A DNA stretch of 64,000 bases from NCBI GenBank assembly GCA_029167225.1, contig JARFNK010000030.1:1-64000 (forward strand). Direction: 5' to 3'. Source of the stretch: Sphingobium arseniciresistens. GTDB lineage: Bacteria; Pseudomonadota; Alphaproteobacteria; Sphingomonadales; Sphingomonadaceae. Positions 55,356-64,000 of this stretch are shown piece by piece. Each line of letters opens with the position of its first letter. Within the stretch, counting starts at the first letter, position 1. Below the pieces are notes generated by a model. It saw nothing but the letters and a program-made list of their open reading frames with translations, searched no databases and was not told the origin of the DNA. The position numbers were made by a program, and so were the translations under genes.

Positions 55356-57877
55356 GCGCGTTTGGCTGGGCGGCCAGCTGGAGGATCGCCCGGCGGGATC
55401 TCCACGCGGGATTTCGCGGGCTGCGGCTGCTCTTCATCTGCCTGTTCCTCGGCGTCGCGACCTTGGCGGCGATTGGCAGCCTGACTGCCGCGATCACCGA
55501 TGAACTTGCCGCGCGAGGCCAGACGCTGCTCGGCGGCGATCTGGAAATCGCGATGACCCAGCGGGAGGCAAGCGGGGAGGAGAAGCAGGCGTTCCGCCAG
55601 ATCGGCGCGATGAGCGAGACCATCCGCATGCGCGCCATGGCGAAGCGCGCGGGGGAGATGGCGACCAATGCCCCACCGGCCGTCCTTACCGAACTCAAGG
55701 GCGTGGATGCCGCCTATCCGCTCTACGGCACGCTCAAGCTGAAGCGCGGCCCTTATGGTGGCCATCTGTCGCCCGACCAGATCCTGATCGGCAGCGCTTT
55801 GGGCGAGCGGCTCGGTGTCGCGCCGGGCGGGAAGCTGCGTTATGGCGAGGCGACCTTCACCATCGCCGACATGATCGTCGACGAACCTGATCGCGTGGGC
55901 GAAGGCTTCACGCTTGGGCCGGTGGCGCTGGTCTCGATGGAGGGGATGCGCCGCACCGGCCTGATCCAGCCTGGCAGCCTGTTCGAGAGCAAATATCGCA
56001 TCCGCCTGAAGCCCGGCGTGGATGCCGGCGCTCTGCGCGAGCGGCTGGAAAGACGTTTCGCATCGCAAGGATGGGCGTTCAAGGATCGCGACCGCGCAGC
56101 GCCGGGCGCGAACCGCTTCTTCGAACGCATGGGCCAGTTCCTCTCCCTCATCGGCCTGACCGCGCTGGTGATCGCCGGGATCGGGGTGAGCAACGGCGTT
56201 TCCTCCTATCTCGCGCTCAAGCGCGGCGGCATCGCGACCTTCAAGGTGCTGGGCGCCACTTCGTCGGACATCGCGCGCATCTACCTGCTTCAGGTCGGCG
56301 CCATTGCGGCGCTCGCCATCGGCTGCGGTCTGGTGGTCGGTGCGCTGCTCCCGCCCGCGATCGTCGGGCTTGCGGGCAACATGCTGCCGGTCCAGCCCGG
56401 ATTTCAGCTCCACCCGCTGCCGCTTGCGACCAGTGCGATCTATGGCCTGCTGATCGCGCTCATCTTCACCCTGCCGCCGCTCGCGCGTGCCCGAACCGAG
56501 CCGGCGGCCGCCATCTTCCGCTCGCTGGTCGACACGCGGCACCGGATCGACCGCCGCACCATGATTTCGGTCGCGCTCGCCGCGGGGGCTCTGGTGGCGC
56601 TCGCGCTCGTTACCGCGCGAGAGCCGCTGTTCTCTGCCGCCGTGCTCGGCGCGACGGCGGCGGTGCTTCTGTTGCTGCTCCTGCTGGGCTGGGCGGTGAG
56701 TCGTCTGGCGAAGCGCATTCCTCGACCGCGCCGTCCGCTCTGGCGGCTTGCGATCGCCAATCTATATCGGCCCGGCGCGCAGACCTTCGCGCTGGTCGTG
56801 GCGCTGGGGCTGGCGCTCACCCTGTTTGTCACGCTTGCGGGCATCCAGACGAGCCTGAATGCGGAGATCAGCCGCACCGTTCCCAAGAAGGCGCCGAGCC
56901 TGTTCGTGCTGGATATTCCTTCGGCGCAGCAACAGCGCTTCCGCGAGATCGTGGGCAGTGAGGCGCCGACCCCGCAGCTCAACATCGTGCCGGCGCTGCG
57001 CGGCACAATCGTCGCCTATGTCGGGCAGCGGGTCGCGGACCTCAAGGAAATTCCCGAGGGCGCATGGTTCCTGCGCGGCGAGCGCGGCGTGACATATAGC
57101 GCCACCCTGCCAAATGGCAGCGATCTTGTCGCCGGCCAGTGGTGGCCGGAAAACTATGCCGGGCCGCCGCTGATCTCGCTCGACGAGCAGGCGGCGAAGA
57201 TCCTCAAGATCGGCATCGGCGATACGCTGACCGTGAGCGTGCTGGGCCGCGAGATCGAGGCGCGGATCGCTTCTCTGCGCAAGGTCAACTGGGACACGAT
57301 GGGCTTCAACTATGTCCTTGTCTTCTCGCCGAACGCGCTCGCCGCCGCGCCGCACAGCCTGGCTGCGACCATCACCATGCCGCCCGGCCATGACACGGCG
57401 GTCACGCGCGCGCTGCTTGCCGCATTCCCCGGCGTTTCAGTGATTGCGGTGGGCGAGGTCATCGACCAGATCGGCGGGCTGCTGGGCCAGATGTCGAGCG
57501 CCATCGTCGCTGCCGCCTCGATCGCGATCTTCGCGGGGATCGCGGTGCTGATCGGCGCGATCGCGGCCTCGCGGCAGGCGCGAAGCTATGACAGCGTGAT
57601 CCTGAAGACGCTGGGTGCCACCCGGCTGCAGGTGCTGGGCGCGCAGGCGCTCGAATATGGCGTGCTAGCGCTCATGCTCGCGCTGGTTTCGCTCGCGCTC
57701 GGCACGGCGGCGGCATGGTATGTGATCGTGCAGGTCTTCGATTTCGGCTGGGCGCCGGATTGGGGCACGGTGCTGGGTACGCTTGCGGGCGGGGCGTTGC
57801 TCACGCTCGGCATCGGCCTTGCGGGATCGATCCCCCTGATGTCCGTCCGCCCGGCCCGCGCGCTGCGCCAGCTTTAG
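55352..57877 (+). CDS. ybbP: FtsX-like ABC permease, YbbP-like
   Basis: An 841-residue inner-membrane permease with an N-terminal helix (LLFICLFLGVATLAAIGSL), two large periplasmic domains and FtsX-type four-helix blocks. LIGLTALVIAGIGVSNGVSSYLALKRGGIATFKVLGATSSDI and, near the C-terminus, AASRQARSYDSVILKTLGATRLQVL are the duplicated FtsX motifs. The overlap with the ATPase gene makes the complex stoichiometric. It probably moves or extracts a lipid or lipoprotein together with the TesA-like hydrolase. The start is GTG 55352. Confidence 0.9.
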
Positions 57878-57884
57878 GGGCGCG

Positions 57885-57914
57885 GCACCGGTTCAAGGGC
57901 GCATGGACCGGTGC
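57885..57914. terminator. Hairpin between convergent YbbP-like and DUF3313 genes
   Basis: GCACCGGT (57885-57892) pairs with ACCGGTGC (57907-57914), an 8-bp perfect stem with a 14-nt loop. No T-run follows on either side. Confidence 0.35.
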
Positions 57915-57957
57915 TGCTCGGTCCGGGCCGGATGCCTAGGGGGACGATCCTGCCGCG

Positions 57958-58656
57958 TCACTTGTCTTTGGCCGGTCGGGTAAGCTGCTCCACCAGTTCG
58001 TCCGCGCCCTTGCGGATGCCCACCTTGGCGGCGGCCATCGCGCCGAAGCTCGCGCCGATATTGAGGGCATTGGGGAATTGCTTGGAGATCTGCGACAGGA
58101 GCAGCGTGTCGCTGCCACCCTCATAGATCTCCACCGCATAGATGACCGATCCGGTCAAAGTGCCTTCCTTGCCCCTGATGCCCTGGAAGGCATTATAGGG
58201 ACCGCCCGCCAGATCGAAGCGGGAGAAGGTGCCCAGAACCGCCTTTGTCGGCGCCGCGCCCGTGAGCGTGAGATGAATGCGGATCGTGTTCCCGTCGGGT
58301 TTCTCGACGATCTCAAAGGCGCCGCCGAGCTTTTCTCGGAACTGCGCTTCCATATAGTCCGCCAGCTCGGCCTGTTCGTTCGGAGGAATCTTGCCGAACT
58401 GTGCGTCCGGCCCGTCATAGATGGCGACGGGTTCGATGGTCGCCTTGTAATATCTGCGCCAGTTGACGCGGGGCGCATATTGGAACGGCAGCTTGTCGGA
58501 GCGACCTGCCTCGACGGGCTGGAGCTGCCCTGACGACGACAGCCCGGAATAGGCGTTGGGCCGGGCGCTGGTACAGGCGGCGAGCGCCATGAGGAGCGTA
58601 ATCGCGCCCGCTGTTCGCATCCGGATGACCCGCGATCTTCCAACGGTACAATGCAT
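57958..58656 (-). CDS. DUF3313-like lipoprotein
   Basis: A 232-residue lipoprotein. The lipobox LMALAAC follows MRTAGAIT. The mature part reads RPNAYSGLSSSGQLQP, then YYKATIEPVAIYDG, and a Tyr-rich region with ADYMEAQFREKLGGAFEIVE and TLTGSVIYAVEIYEGGSDTLLL, the order seen in DUF3313 proteins. ATG 58656, six bases after a GGAG, is chosen; MRTAG at 58620 would also give the signal peptide. No function is known. It lies downstream of nothing on its strand and converges on the ABC permease. Confidence 0.8.
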   Translation of the reverse strand: MHCTVGRSRVIRMRTAGAITLLMALAACTSARPNAYSGLSSSGQLQPVEAGRSDKLPFQYAPRVNWRRYYKATIEPVAIYDGPDAQFGKIPPNEQAELADYMEAQFREKLGGAFEIVEKPDGNTIRIHLTLTGAAPTKAVLGTFSRFDLAGGPYNAFQGIRGKEGTLTGSVIYAVEIYEGGSDTLLLSQISKQFPNALNIGASFGAMAAAKVGIRKGADELVEQLTRPAKDK

Positions 58657-58816
58657 CTGTATCTCCATGTGGCGCTGGCCGGGATCGGCTTTCCGGTACG
58701 CGCAGGGCTTGTGAAAGAAGCCCTGCTCTGGACGCCGACAATGGAGAGGGTATCCCGCGATGGTGTGCGATCGATGGAGGCTCGCGATGCCCGGAAACCG
58801 GGCTGGGATCGCCTTG

Positions 58817-59911
58817 TTATCGGGGCGCCGGCAACAGGGGTATCGACACCGTGAAGCGAGCCCCGCTTCGATCGGACCTGTTCTCCGCGACGATGCGGCC
58901 GCCATGCGCTTCCGTCATCATCGCGCAGAGCGCCAGCCCAAGGCCGCTTCCCGGGCGTCCCTCGGCCGCGTTCGATCCCGATCGCCAGAACGGAATGAAG
59001 AGGCGCGGCCCCTCGCTACGCGTGAAACCGGGGCCTTCGTCCGCGACGCTGGCGACCGCGCAGCCGTCCCGTGGCTCCACCCTCAGGCTGATCGTCGAGC
59101 CGTTCGGCGCATGCTTGATCGCGTTGGAGAGGAGATTGGTGACGATCTGGGTCAACCGCACCGGGTCGCCATGCACCTGTGCCACCTGATAGGTTTCGTC
59201 CAGCGCGATGCCGAGGGAGGAAATCAACGGCTTCATGTCTGAAGCGGCGGCGCCCACCACGTCCGCCAGATCGACAGGCTGCATCGCGAGCGTCAGCCGC
59301 CCCGCATCGGCGAGCGCAAGCGTCCCCATGTCGCCCACGATCCGCAGCAGATGGTCGACCTGCCTCAGCAGCCGGTCGGGCTCGTCTCCGGCCGGATCGA
59401 TGACACCGTCCTTGAGGCCATGCAGCCGCCCCTTCAGGATGGTAAGCGGGGTGCGCAGTTCATGCGCTACCCCGGCGGTCAGCACGCTGCGCTCGCGCTC
59501 ATAGGTATCGATGGCGCTGGCCATCTTGTTGAAATGCTCGATCAGGTCGGCGGGCTCGCCCGCGGCACTGCCCCTGTCGACGCGCACGCCCTGTTCGCCG
59601 TCAGCGACGCGGGCGGCGGCTTGCGCAACGGCGGTGATCGGGTCGGTGATCCTGCGGACCAGCAGCGCCGAGACGCCGCCGCCAATGACCGTGGATACGG
59701 CAATGACCAGCAGCAGCATCGGCAGGTCGTGGATACCGGGCCCTTGCGCCAGCCCGGCCCGTTCGACGGCTGGCATGTGATCGACCAGCGCCTCGATCCG
59801 GAGATGGAAGGCGCCGAAAAAGATGACGAGGCCCGTCGCCGTGGTGAGGACGGTCATGATCGCCGCCTGCAACCAGACGCGGGTGGAGAGCCGGCTCAGG
59901 AACCGGGCCAT
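58817..59911 (-). CDS. Sensor histidine kinase
   Basis: A 364-residue membrane kinase. Two helices (about 13-35 and 62-86) bracket a short periplasmic loop, followed by a HAMP domain (RRITDPITAVAQAAARVADGEQGV). The dimerisation domain has phospho-acceptor His150 in VAHELRTPLTI. The ATPase domain has VTNLLSNAIKHAP, VADEGPGF and GSGLGLALC. The periplasmic loop is only about 25 residues, so it may sense membrane state. It overlaps the response regulator upstream by 16 bp. The signal is unknown. Confidence 0.92.
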   Translation of the reverse strand: MARFLSRLSTRVWLQAAIMTVLTTATGLVIFFGAFHLRIEALVDHMPAVERAGLAQGPGIHDLPMLLLVIAVSTVIGGGVSALLVRRITDPITAVAQAAARVADGEQGVRVDRGSAAGEPADLIEHFNKMASAIDTYERERSVLTAGVAHELRTPLTILKGRLHGLKDGVIDPAGDEPDRLLRQVDHLLRIVGDMGTLALADAGRLTLAMQPVDLADVVGAAASDMKPLISSLGIALDETYQVAQVHGDPVRLTQIVTNLLSNAIKHAPNGSTISLRVEPRDGCAVASVADEGPGFTRSEGPRLFIPFWRSGSNAAEGRPGSGLGLALCAMMTEAHGGRIVAENRSDRSGARFTVSIPLLPAPR

Positions 59912-60588
59912 AGCCTGTAGCCGATGCCGCGCACCGGCTCGATCATATCGGCGCAGCCCGCGAGGGTGAGCTTCTGGCGCAATTTGGAAAGGTGGCTGTC
60001 AACGACGCGGTCGAAGGCGTCGCTGTCGGGCGCGGCGGCGTCCAGCAACTCGGCGCGGGAAAAGGCCCGGCGCGGATAACGCGCCATATGCGCGAGGATC
60101 TCGAACTCGGTCGGCGTGAGATTGAGGCGCTTGCCGCTGCCATCCCCTACCCGGCAGGTCACGACGCGGGCGTCGATGTCTATGTCGATCGCGCCGACGG
60201 ACAGCATCCTACGGTCGCTGGCGCCCTGTGCCCGGCGCAACACGGCCCGGATCCGCTCGACCACTTCCGATGGGTTGAACGGCTTCACCACATAATCGTC
60301 CGCGCCGATGCGGAAGGAGGAGAGTTTCGAAACGTCGTCGTCAAGCGCGGTGAGCATGATCACGGGCGTGTCCATGCGGCGCCGGATCGCGGCCAGCACT
60401 TCCAGCCCGTCACCGCCCGGCAGGCCGATGTCGAGCAGCACCAGGTCGGGCTTGTCCCGGCCATGGCTGTTTATCGCTTCGGTGACGGTCCCCGCGCGCA
60501 ACGCTGCATAGCCGGCGCGCTCGACATAGGCGACCAGCAGATCGGCGATTTCCCGTTCATCCTCGACGATCAGTATCTTGGCGCTCAT
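59896..60588 (-). CDS. OmpR-family response regulator
   Basis: A 230-residue regulator with a receiver domain (acidic pocket VEDERE, phospho-acceptor Asp53 in VLLDIGLPGGDG, conserved Lys in VVKPFNPSE) and a C-terminal winged helix (LNLTPTEFEILAHMARYPRRAFSRAELLDAA, DRVVDSHLSKLRQKL). ATG 60588 is better spaced from GAGGG than the adjacent ATG 60591. It is transcribed with the kinase, whose start lies within its end. Target genes are not evident. Confidence 0.93.
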   Translation of the reverse strand: MSAKILIVEDEREIADLLVAYVERAGYAALRAGTVTEAINSHGRDKPDLVLLDIGLPGGDGLEVLAAIRRRMDTPVIMLTALDDDVSKLSSFRIGADDYVVKPFNPSEVVERIRAVLRRAQGASDRRMLSVGAIDIDIDARVVTCRVGDGSGKRLNLTPTEFEILAHMARYPRRAFSRAELLDAAAPDSDAFDRVVDSHLSKLRQKLTLAGCADMIEPVRGIGYRLWPGS

Positions 60589-60707
60589 CATACCCTCGCG
60601 AGCGCTATGGCGCCGGCGCATGGAGGAATTGTGGAGGCGTTAGCCGCGATCCTTGCGAGAGTCCAACGCGGGGAGACGAGCGCGTGGCGGGGACTGTGGA
60701 CAAGGCG

Positions 60708-63050
60708 CTAGAAACTGCGTTCGAAGCGCACGCCGAAGGTGCGCGGCTGGAGCGGTGTATATTGCGGTGTCGTTCGGAAACTGAAGGGATTACCGAAGGC
60801 AAAGCTGTCCTTCCGGCTGTCGAGCAGGTTGGAAAAGCTCAGCGACGCGCGCCAGCCGTCGCGGGCGATCGAGGCGCCAATGCTGACGAGCAGCCGGGCG
60901 GGAATGCGCTGCGGGAAAGCCGGATCAAAACCCAGCTGCGCCGAACCCCAATAGTTCGCGGCGACATAGGTGCCGGCCGTCCATGGTCCGAAGCTCCGGT
61001 CCCATGACAATCGCGCGCGTGCCGACATGTCGGGGAGGACGGGCAGCCTGGGGCGTCTTCCCGTCGTCGGCTCCCGGCTTGCAAGGCGTCCATGCTGCCG
61101 GGTCAACGAGGCTTCAAGTGAAAAGTCGTGCCATTGCGCGCGGGCATCCGTTTCCAGGCCATAGTTGGTGGCATCGTCGATATTGGCGGTTGTCACCAGG
61201 CCGTCGAGGTTGATGCGGTCGCTTTGCAGGTTGCGCCATCTGAGCCCGAATATGGCGGTGCTGAGCACCAGATGACCATCAAGCAGCATCAGCCTGTTGC
61301 CCAGTTCCACGCTCTGAAGGTCGTCGGACTTGAAGGTGACGGCCGTGTCAATGCCGGTGCGGTTGCGGCCGCCCGGCCTGATGGCGCTGGCATAACGCGC
61401 CCATAGCAGCAGGTCGCTCGCCGGACGCCAGGAGAGGGTCGCGCTTGGCGTGAAACCGTCGCGCCGTGTCCCTGGGCCTTCTATGTCCCGCGGGTCGTCC
61501 GCGATCTGCGCCGTGAAGGCGCGCAGGCCGATAGTGAGGTCGAGGGCGTCGGCAAGCTGCAGCGTTGCTTCACCGAATGCGGCAGCTTCAAGGGTCAGGT
61601 TGCCTTGTAGCCGGGCCTGCCGGGCGGCGCCGGATTGCGGGACGAAATTGCCCTCCAGCACATTGATCGCGTCGATGATGGACACGCCAAACACCCATTT
61701 ATGCCGGTCTCGCGGATTGCTCAGGCGAAATTCCTGGCTGATGAGGTAGATACTGCGCTGTTCGTCATAGGCGAGCGGGGCGCTCAGACCTTGCTCATCC
61801 GTCGCGCTGCTGGCGTCGAAGCGGCTGTCGATCTGGTTGTTCTCGATGGCCGTGGAGGAGAGGAAATCCAGAGAACCGATTGGGCCTCTTGCCTCGATCC
61901 TCGCCAGGAAAAACTGGTTCCGTTGCGGCTCGGCAATGGCATTCGCCCGCGTCATGCCGCTCGTCGCATATTGGGTGTCGCGGACCTTCAAATCCTGCGC
62001 TGCCAGCGAAATGTCGATGGTCCAATCGGCACTCGGCATCCATCGCAGATTGGCGCGCCCGCCTATGCGGGTGGCGCGGTTGATGTTGGATCGGTCGCGC
62101 AGCGTGTCGTCTATCCATCCGCCGGTGCTGTCGATATAGCCCGCGGCCCGCAGCGCGAGTGTGCCTGCCGCGAGCGGGGCGTTGACGAATCCCTCCAGCG
62201 CGCCGCCGGTGTCGCCATGGCGGACGCTGGAGCCTTCGAGCGCCGCGCCGCCGCCCCATTGGTCCAGTTGCGGTCGGTTGGTGATGATCCGCACGATCCC
62301 GCCAAGCGCACCGGTGCCGTATAACGTCCCCTGCGGCCCCCGCAGCACCTCCACATGATCGACGTCGACAAGCCGCAGGTCCGGGTCGGGCAGGGCGAAG
62401 TTGATCCGCGAATCGTCCAGGAACAACCCCACGGTGGATTGGGTGGGGCCATTGAACGGGCTATCGGCGACACCGCGCAGGAACAGGCGCTCGCGGCCCG
62501 GCCCCAAATTGGTTGAAAAGACGCTGACGACTTCCTCGGCCAGGTCGCTGGATCCGCGCGCGACCGAGGCCGAGCCGAAGCGCGCGCCATCCGCGACCGA
62601 TATGGCGGCCGGCACGGCTAGCAACTGTTGTTCGCGCTTGAGCGCGGTCACGACGATATCGATGGGCGGGGTGGGCGCTGTCTGCGCCTGTCTTTCCTGC
62701 CCAGATGCGGCGCGCGCCTTGCGGACGTGCACCAGTTTCCAGGTATTCGGCCCGACCTGCCGCGCTTCCCAGCCGCTGCCCTCGAGCAGTCGTGCGAGCG
62801 CGTCGCCGGCTTCCATCCGGCCGCTGACGCGCGGCGTGCGTAGCGAAGGCATCCGGCCGGGAAGTGCCACGGAGATGCGCGCCTGCAACGTCAGCCGATC
62901 GAGGGACTGGCGCAGCGTACCCGCGGGCAGGTCGATGACGGTCGGCGCCGCGCTGGCGGGGTCCGCGCCCTTAAGGCATGCGCACAAGCCGAATAAGATG
63001 ACCTTCGCGGCGGCTATCGACCGGTAGGAGCGCCTTGATCTGGTCAACAA
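60708..63050 (-). CDS. TonB-dependent receptor with STN signalling domain (FecA-like)
   Basis: A 780-residue transducer. After a signal peptide (ending PASAAP) comes an STN domain (about 37-105: IDLPAGTLRQSLDRLTLQARISVALPG ... GDALARLLEGSGWE). The plug follows (DIVVTALKREQQLLAVPAAISV, VDHVEVLRGPQGTLYGTGALGG), then the barrel ending FGVRFERSF with the C-terminal Phe. The STN domain relays ligand binding to FecR. No in-frame ATG precedes the signal sequence, and the start appears to be TTG 63050, 80 bp inside the fecR-like gene. The ligand, often an iron complex or polysaccharide, is unknown. Confidence 0.9.
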   Translation of the reverse strand: MLTRSRRSYRSIAAAKVILFGLCACLKGADPASAAPTVIDLPAGTLRQSLDRLTLQARISVALPGRMPSLRTPRVSGRMEAGDALARLLEGSGWEARQVGPNTWKLVHVRKARAASGQERQAQTAPTPPIDIVVTALKREQQLLAVPAAISVADGARFGSASVARGSSDLAEEVVSVFSTNLGPGRERLFLRGVADSPFNGPTQSTVGLFLDDSRINFALPDPDLRLVDVDHVEVLRGPQGTLYGTGALGGIVRIITNRPQLDQWGGGAALEGSSVRHGDTGGALEGFVNAPLAAGTLALRAAGYIDSTGGWIDDTLRDRSNINRATRIGGRANLRWMPSADWTIDISLAAQDLKVRDTQYATSGMTRANAIAEPQRNQFFLARIEARGPIGSLDFLSSTAIENNQIDSRFDASSATDEQGLSAPLAYDEQRSIYLISQEFRLSNPRDRHKWVFGVSIIDAINVLEGNFVPQSGAARQARLQGNLTLEAAAFGEATLQLADALDLTIGLRAFTAQIADDPRDIEGPGTRRDGFTPSATLSWRPASDLLLWARYASAIRPGGRNRTGIDTAVTFKSDDLQSVELGNRLMLLDGHLVLSTAIFGLRWRNLQSDRINLDGLVTTANIDDATNYGLETDARAQWHDFSLEASLTRQHGRLASREPTTGRRPRLPVLPDMSARARLSWDRSFGPWTAGTYVAANYWGSAQLGFDPAFPQRIPARLLVSIGASIARDGWRASLSFSNLLDSRKDSFAFGNPFSFRTTPQYTPLQPRTFGVRFERSF

Positions 63051-63918
63051 GATGAGATCCGTCTTCTATCAACAATATGCCAGATAATTTGAGGTTCGCC
63101 ACCGCCGGATCGACGGCGATCGGGGCGGATGTGTATCGCGATATGTCGGCGGCAACCAACGAAAGTGGGGTGTTGTCGTAGATCAGCCGGCCATCGCGCC
63201 AGCTTGCGACCGTAGCCGGGTCGATATCCCGGATTTCCGCATCCTGCCGCGTTCCCGATGCGTCGAGCTTCTGCCCGGCCTTGAGCATGGTCGCGGTGCT
63301 GCCCCGCCATGACACGTCGACGACGCCTTCCTCCACCGCCACCGACATCTGCGTTCCCCGGCGCGTGATCGCAAAGCGCGTGCCGATGTCGCGGATGACG
63401 AACTCTCCAGCCTGGACGACGAAGGCGCGGCTCGGATCGTGCCGGACGTCGAAATAGGCCGCGCCGCTTTCCATCGTGATGCGGCCCTTGCCGCCGTCGG
63501 CAATGGCGAGGCGGGTGCCCCGATCGAGCCGTGCGCTGCTGCCGTCAAGGAGCTTCACGCGTTGCTGCTTGTCGTTGGCGCTATAGTAGACCGGCGGTGC
63601 CTCTGCCGCTGGCATGAACCGGGGGACGGTGACCACGACGGCCAGGCTTGCCGCGAGGGCGCCGCTCGCGATCCACCAGCCGCGACCGGGCAGCCGGCCC
63701 CGCATCTGTTCGACAGGGTGCGCGGTCGGCGCGTCATGGCGGGTGGCCCAGCGCGTAACCTCGTCATCGATCAGCGCAATCTGTTCATAGGCGCGCTGGT
63801 TCATCGGCGCAGCCTCGAGCCACCGGGCAAAGGCATCCCAGTCGGCGTCATCGCTCTGGATCAGCGCATGCCACCGCGCCGCCTCCTCGAACGGGATGAC
63901 TTCGTCCCTGCCTGTCAT
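62971..63918 (-). CDS. FecR-family anti-sigma/signal transducer
   Basis: A 315-residue transmembrane regulator. The N-terminal cytoplasmic domain contains EEAARWHALIQSDDADWDAFARWLEAAPMNQRAYEQI, the anti-sigma motif. One membrane helix follows (GWWIASGALAASLAVVVTVP). The periplasmic FecR domain has VKLLDGSSARLDRGTRLAI, AYFDVRHDPSRAFVVQAGEFVIRDIGTRFAI and a C-terminal STN-contacting part. It passes the receptor signal to the ECF sigma factor encoded just upstream, whose stop overlaps this ATG as ATGA. Confidence 0.92.
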   Translation of the reverse strand: MTGRDEVIPFEEAARWHALIQSDDADWDAFARWLEAAPMNQRAYEQIALIDDEVTRWATRHDAPTAHPVEQMRGRLPGRGWWIASGALAASLAVVVTVPRFMPAAEAPPVYYSANDKQQRVKLLDGSSARLDRGTRLAIADGGKGRITMESGAAYFDVRHDPSRAFVVQAGEFVIRDIGTRFAITRRGTQMSVAVEEGVVDVSWRGSTATMLKAGQKLDASGTRQDAEIRDIDPATVASWRDGRLIYDNTPLSLVAADISRYTSAPIAVDPAVANLKLSGILLIEDGSHLVDQIKALLPVDSRREGHLIRLVRMP

Positions 63919-64000
63919 GATCCTTGCCCCACGCCATGCGGTTCCTTCAGTTCGGCCGAAGGCGACAGGCCGGTGGTCTCACCCCGCTTACCAACCGCCG
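63915..64000 (-). CDS. Probable ECF sigma factor (FecI-like), 3' end only
   Basis: Only the last about 28 codons are in the window. The frame reads AVGKRGETTGLSPSAELKEPHG and ends QGS, with its TGA overlapping the fecR-like ATG (ATGA). The sequence itself is too short to identify. The call rests on position: FecR-type genes directly follow their sigma factor. Confidence 0.4.
   Translation of the reverse strand, partial: AVGKRGETTGLSPSAELKEPHGVGQGS

Overview
The window looks like a stretch of chromosome, or a large replicon, from a sphingomonad (Sphingobium, Novosphingobium or Sphingomonas type; Alphaproteobacteria). The evidence is the high GC content, three TonB-dependent receptors with sphingomonad-style plugs, several Tat-exported esterases, a KaiC-like ATPase paired with a histidine kinase, and a typical alphaproteobacterial intergenic palindrome. 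No database search was possible, so the genus is an inference.

Layout. 1-700: a wrecked IS110-type transposase beside a perfect 32-bp palindrome. 716-10117: an aldehyde dehydrogenase divergent from a probable operon of a quinohemoprotein alcohol dehydrogenase, two tandem type-B carboxylesterases, a HupE/UreJ-like membrane protein and a partner membrane protein, followed by pseudoazurin. Together these could release alcohols from esters outside the cytoplasm and oxidise them. 10839-15153: a broken FAD enzyme joined by a deletion to the tail of an aldehyde dehydrogenase, then intact epoxide hydrolase, SDR and VOC genes. 15292-21021 (minus strand): a membrane glucose/quinate-type PQQ dehydrogenase, a TonB receptor and an SDR, divergent from a cyclase-family hydrolase and a CitE-like lyase. 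23540-35867: a probable plant-phenolic glycoside/ester locus with tannase/feruloyl esterase, GH3 beta-glucosidase, carboxylesterase, SnoaL-like protein, GH78 alpha-L-rhamnosidase and a TonB receptor. 36098-39207: translationally coupled KaiC-like ATPase and hybrid histidine kinase. 39208-41231: peroxiredoxin remnant, a structured-looking leader, a SulP transporter and a palindromic repeat. 41341-46410: a soluble-type PQQ sugar dehydrogenase with cytochrome c, a divergent HxlR regulator/SDR pair and a methyltransferase.

46443-51189 is the most interesting unit. It is a minus-strand operon of six genes: ACP, ketosynthase, type III polyketide synthase, methyltransferase, FAD oxidoreductase and a DUF2147 exported protein. 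Every junction is an overlapping stop/start. It looks like a self-contained phenolic-lipid (alkylresorcinol/alkylquinone-like) pathway with its own acyl supply.

51923-64000: a K+/H+ antiporter deletion scar, an intact CPA1 Na+/H+ antiporter, the TesA/YbbA/YbbP locus with overlapping divergent starts, a DUF3313 lipoprotein, a two-component system, and a FecI(partial)-FecR-TonB receptor surface-signalling set with an STN domain.

Decay is a theme. IS110, FAD/ALDH, ALDH, peroxiredoxin and KefB/YbaL-type remnants all lie among intact catabolic genes, so this appears to be a rearranging accessory region with a more conserved right end.
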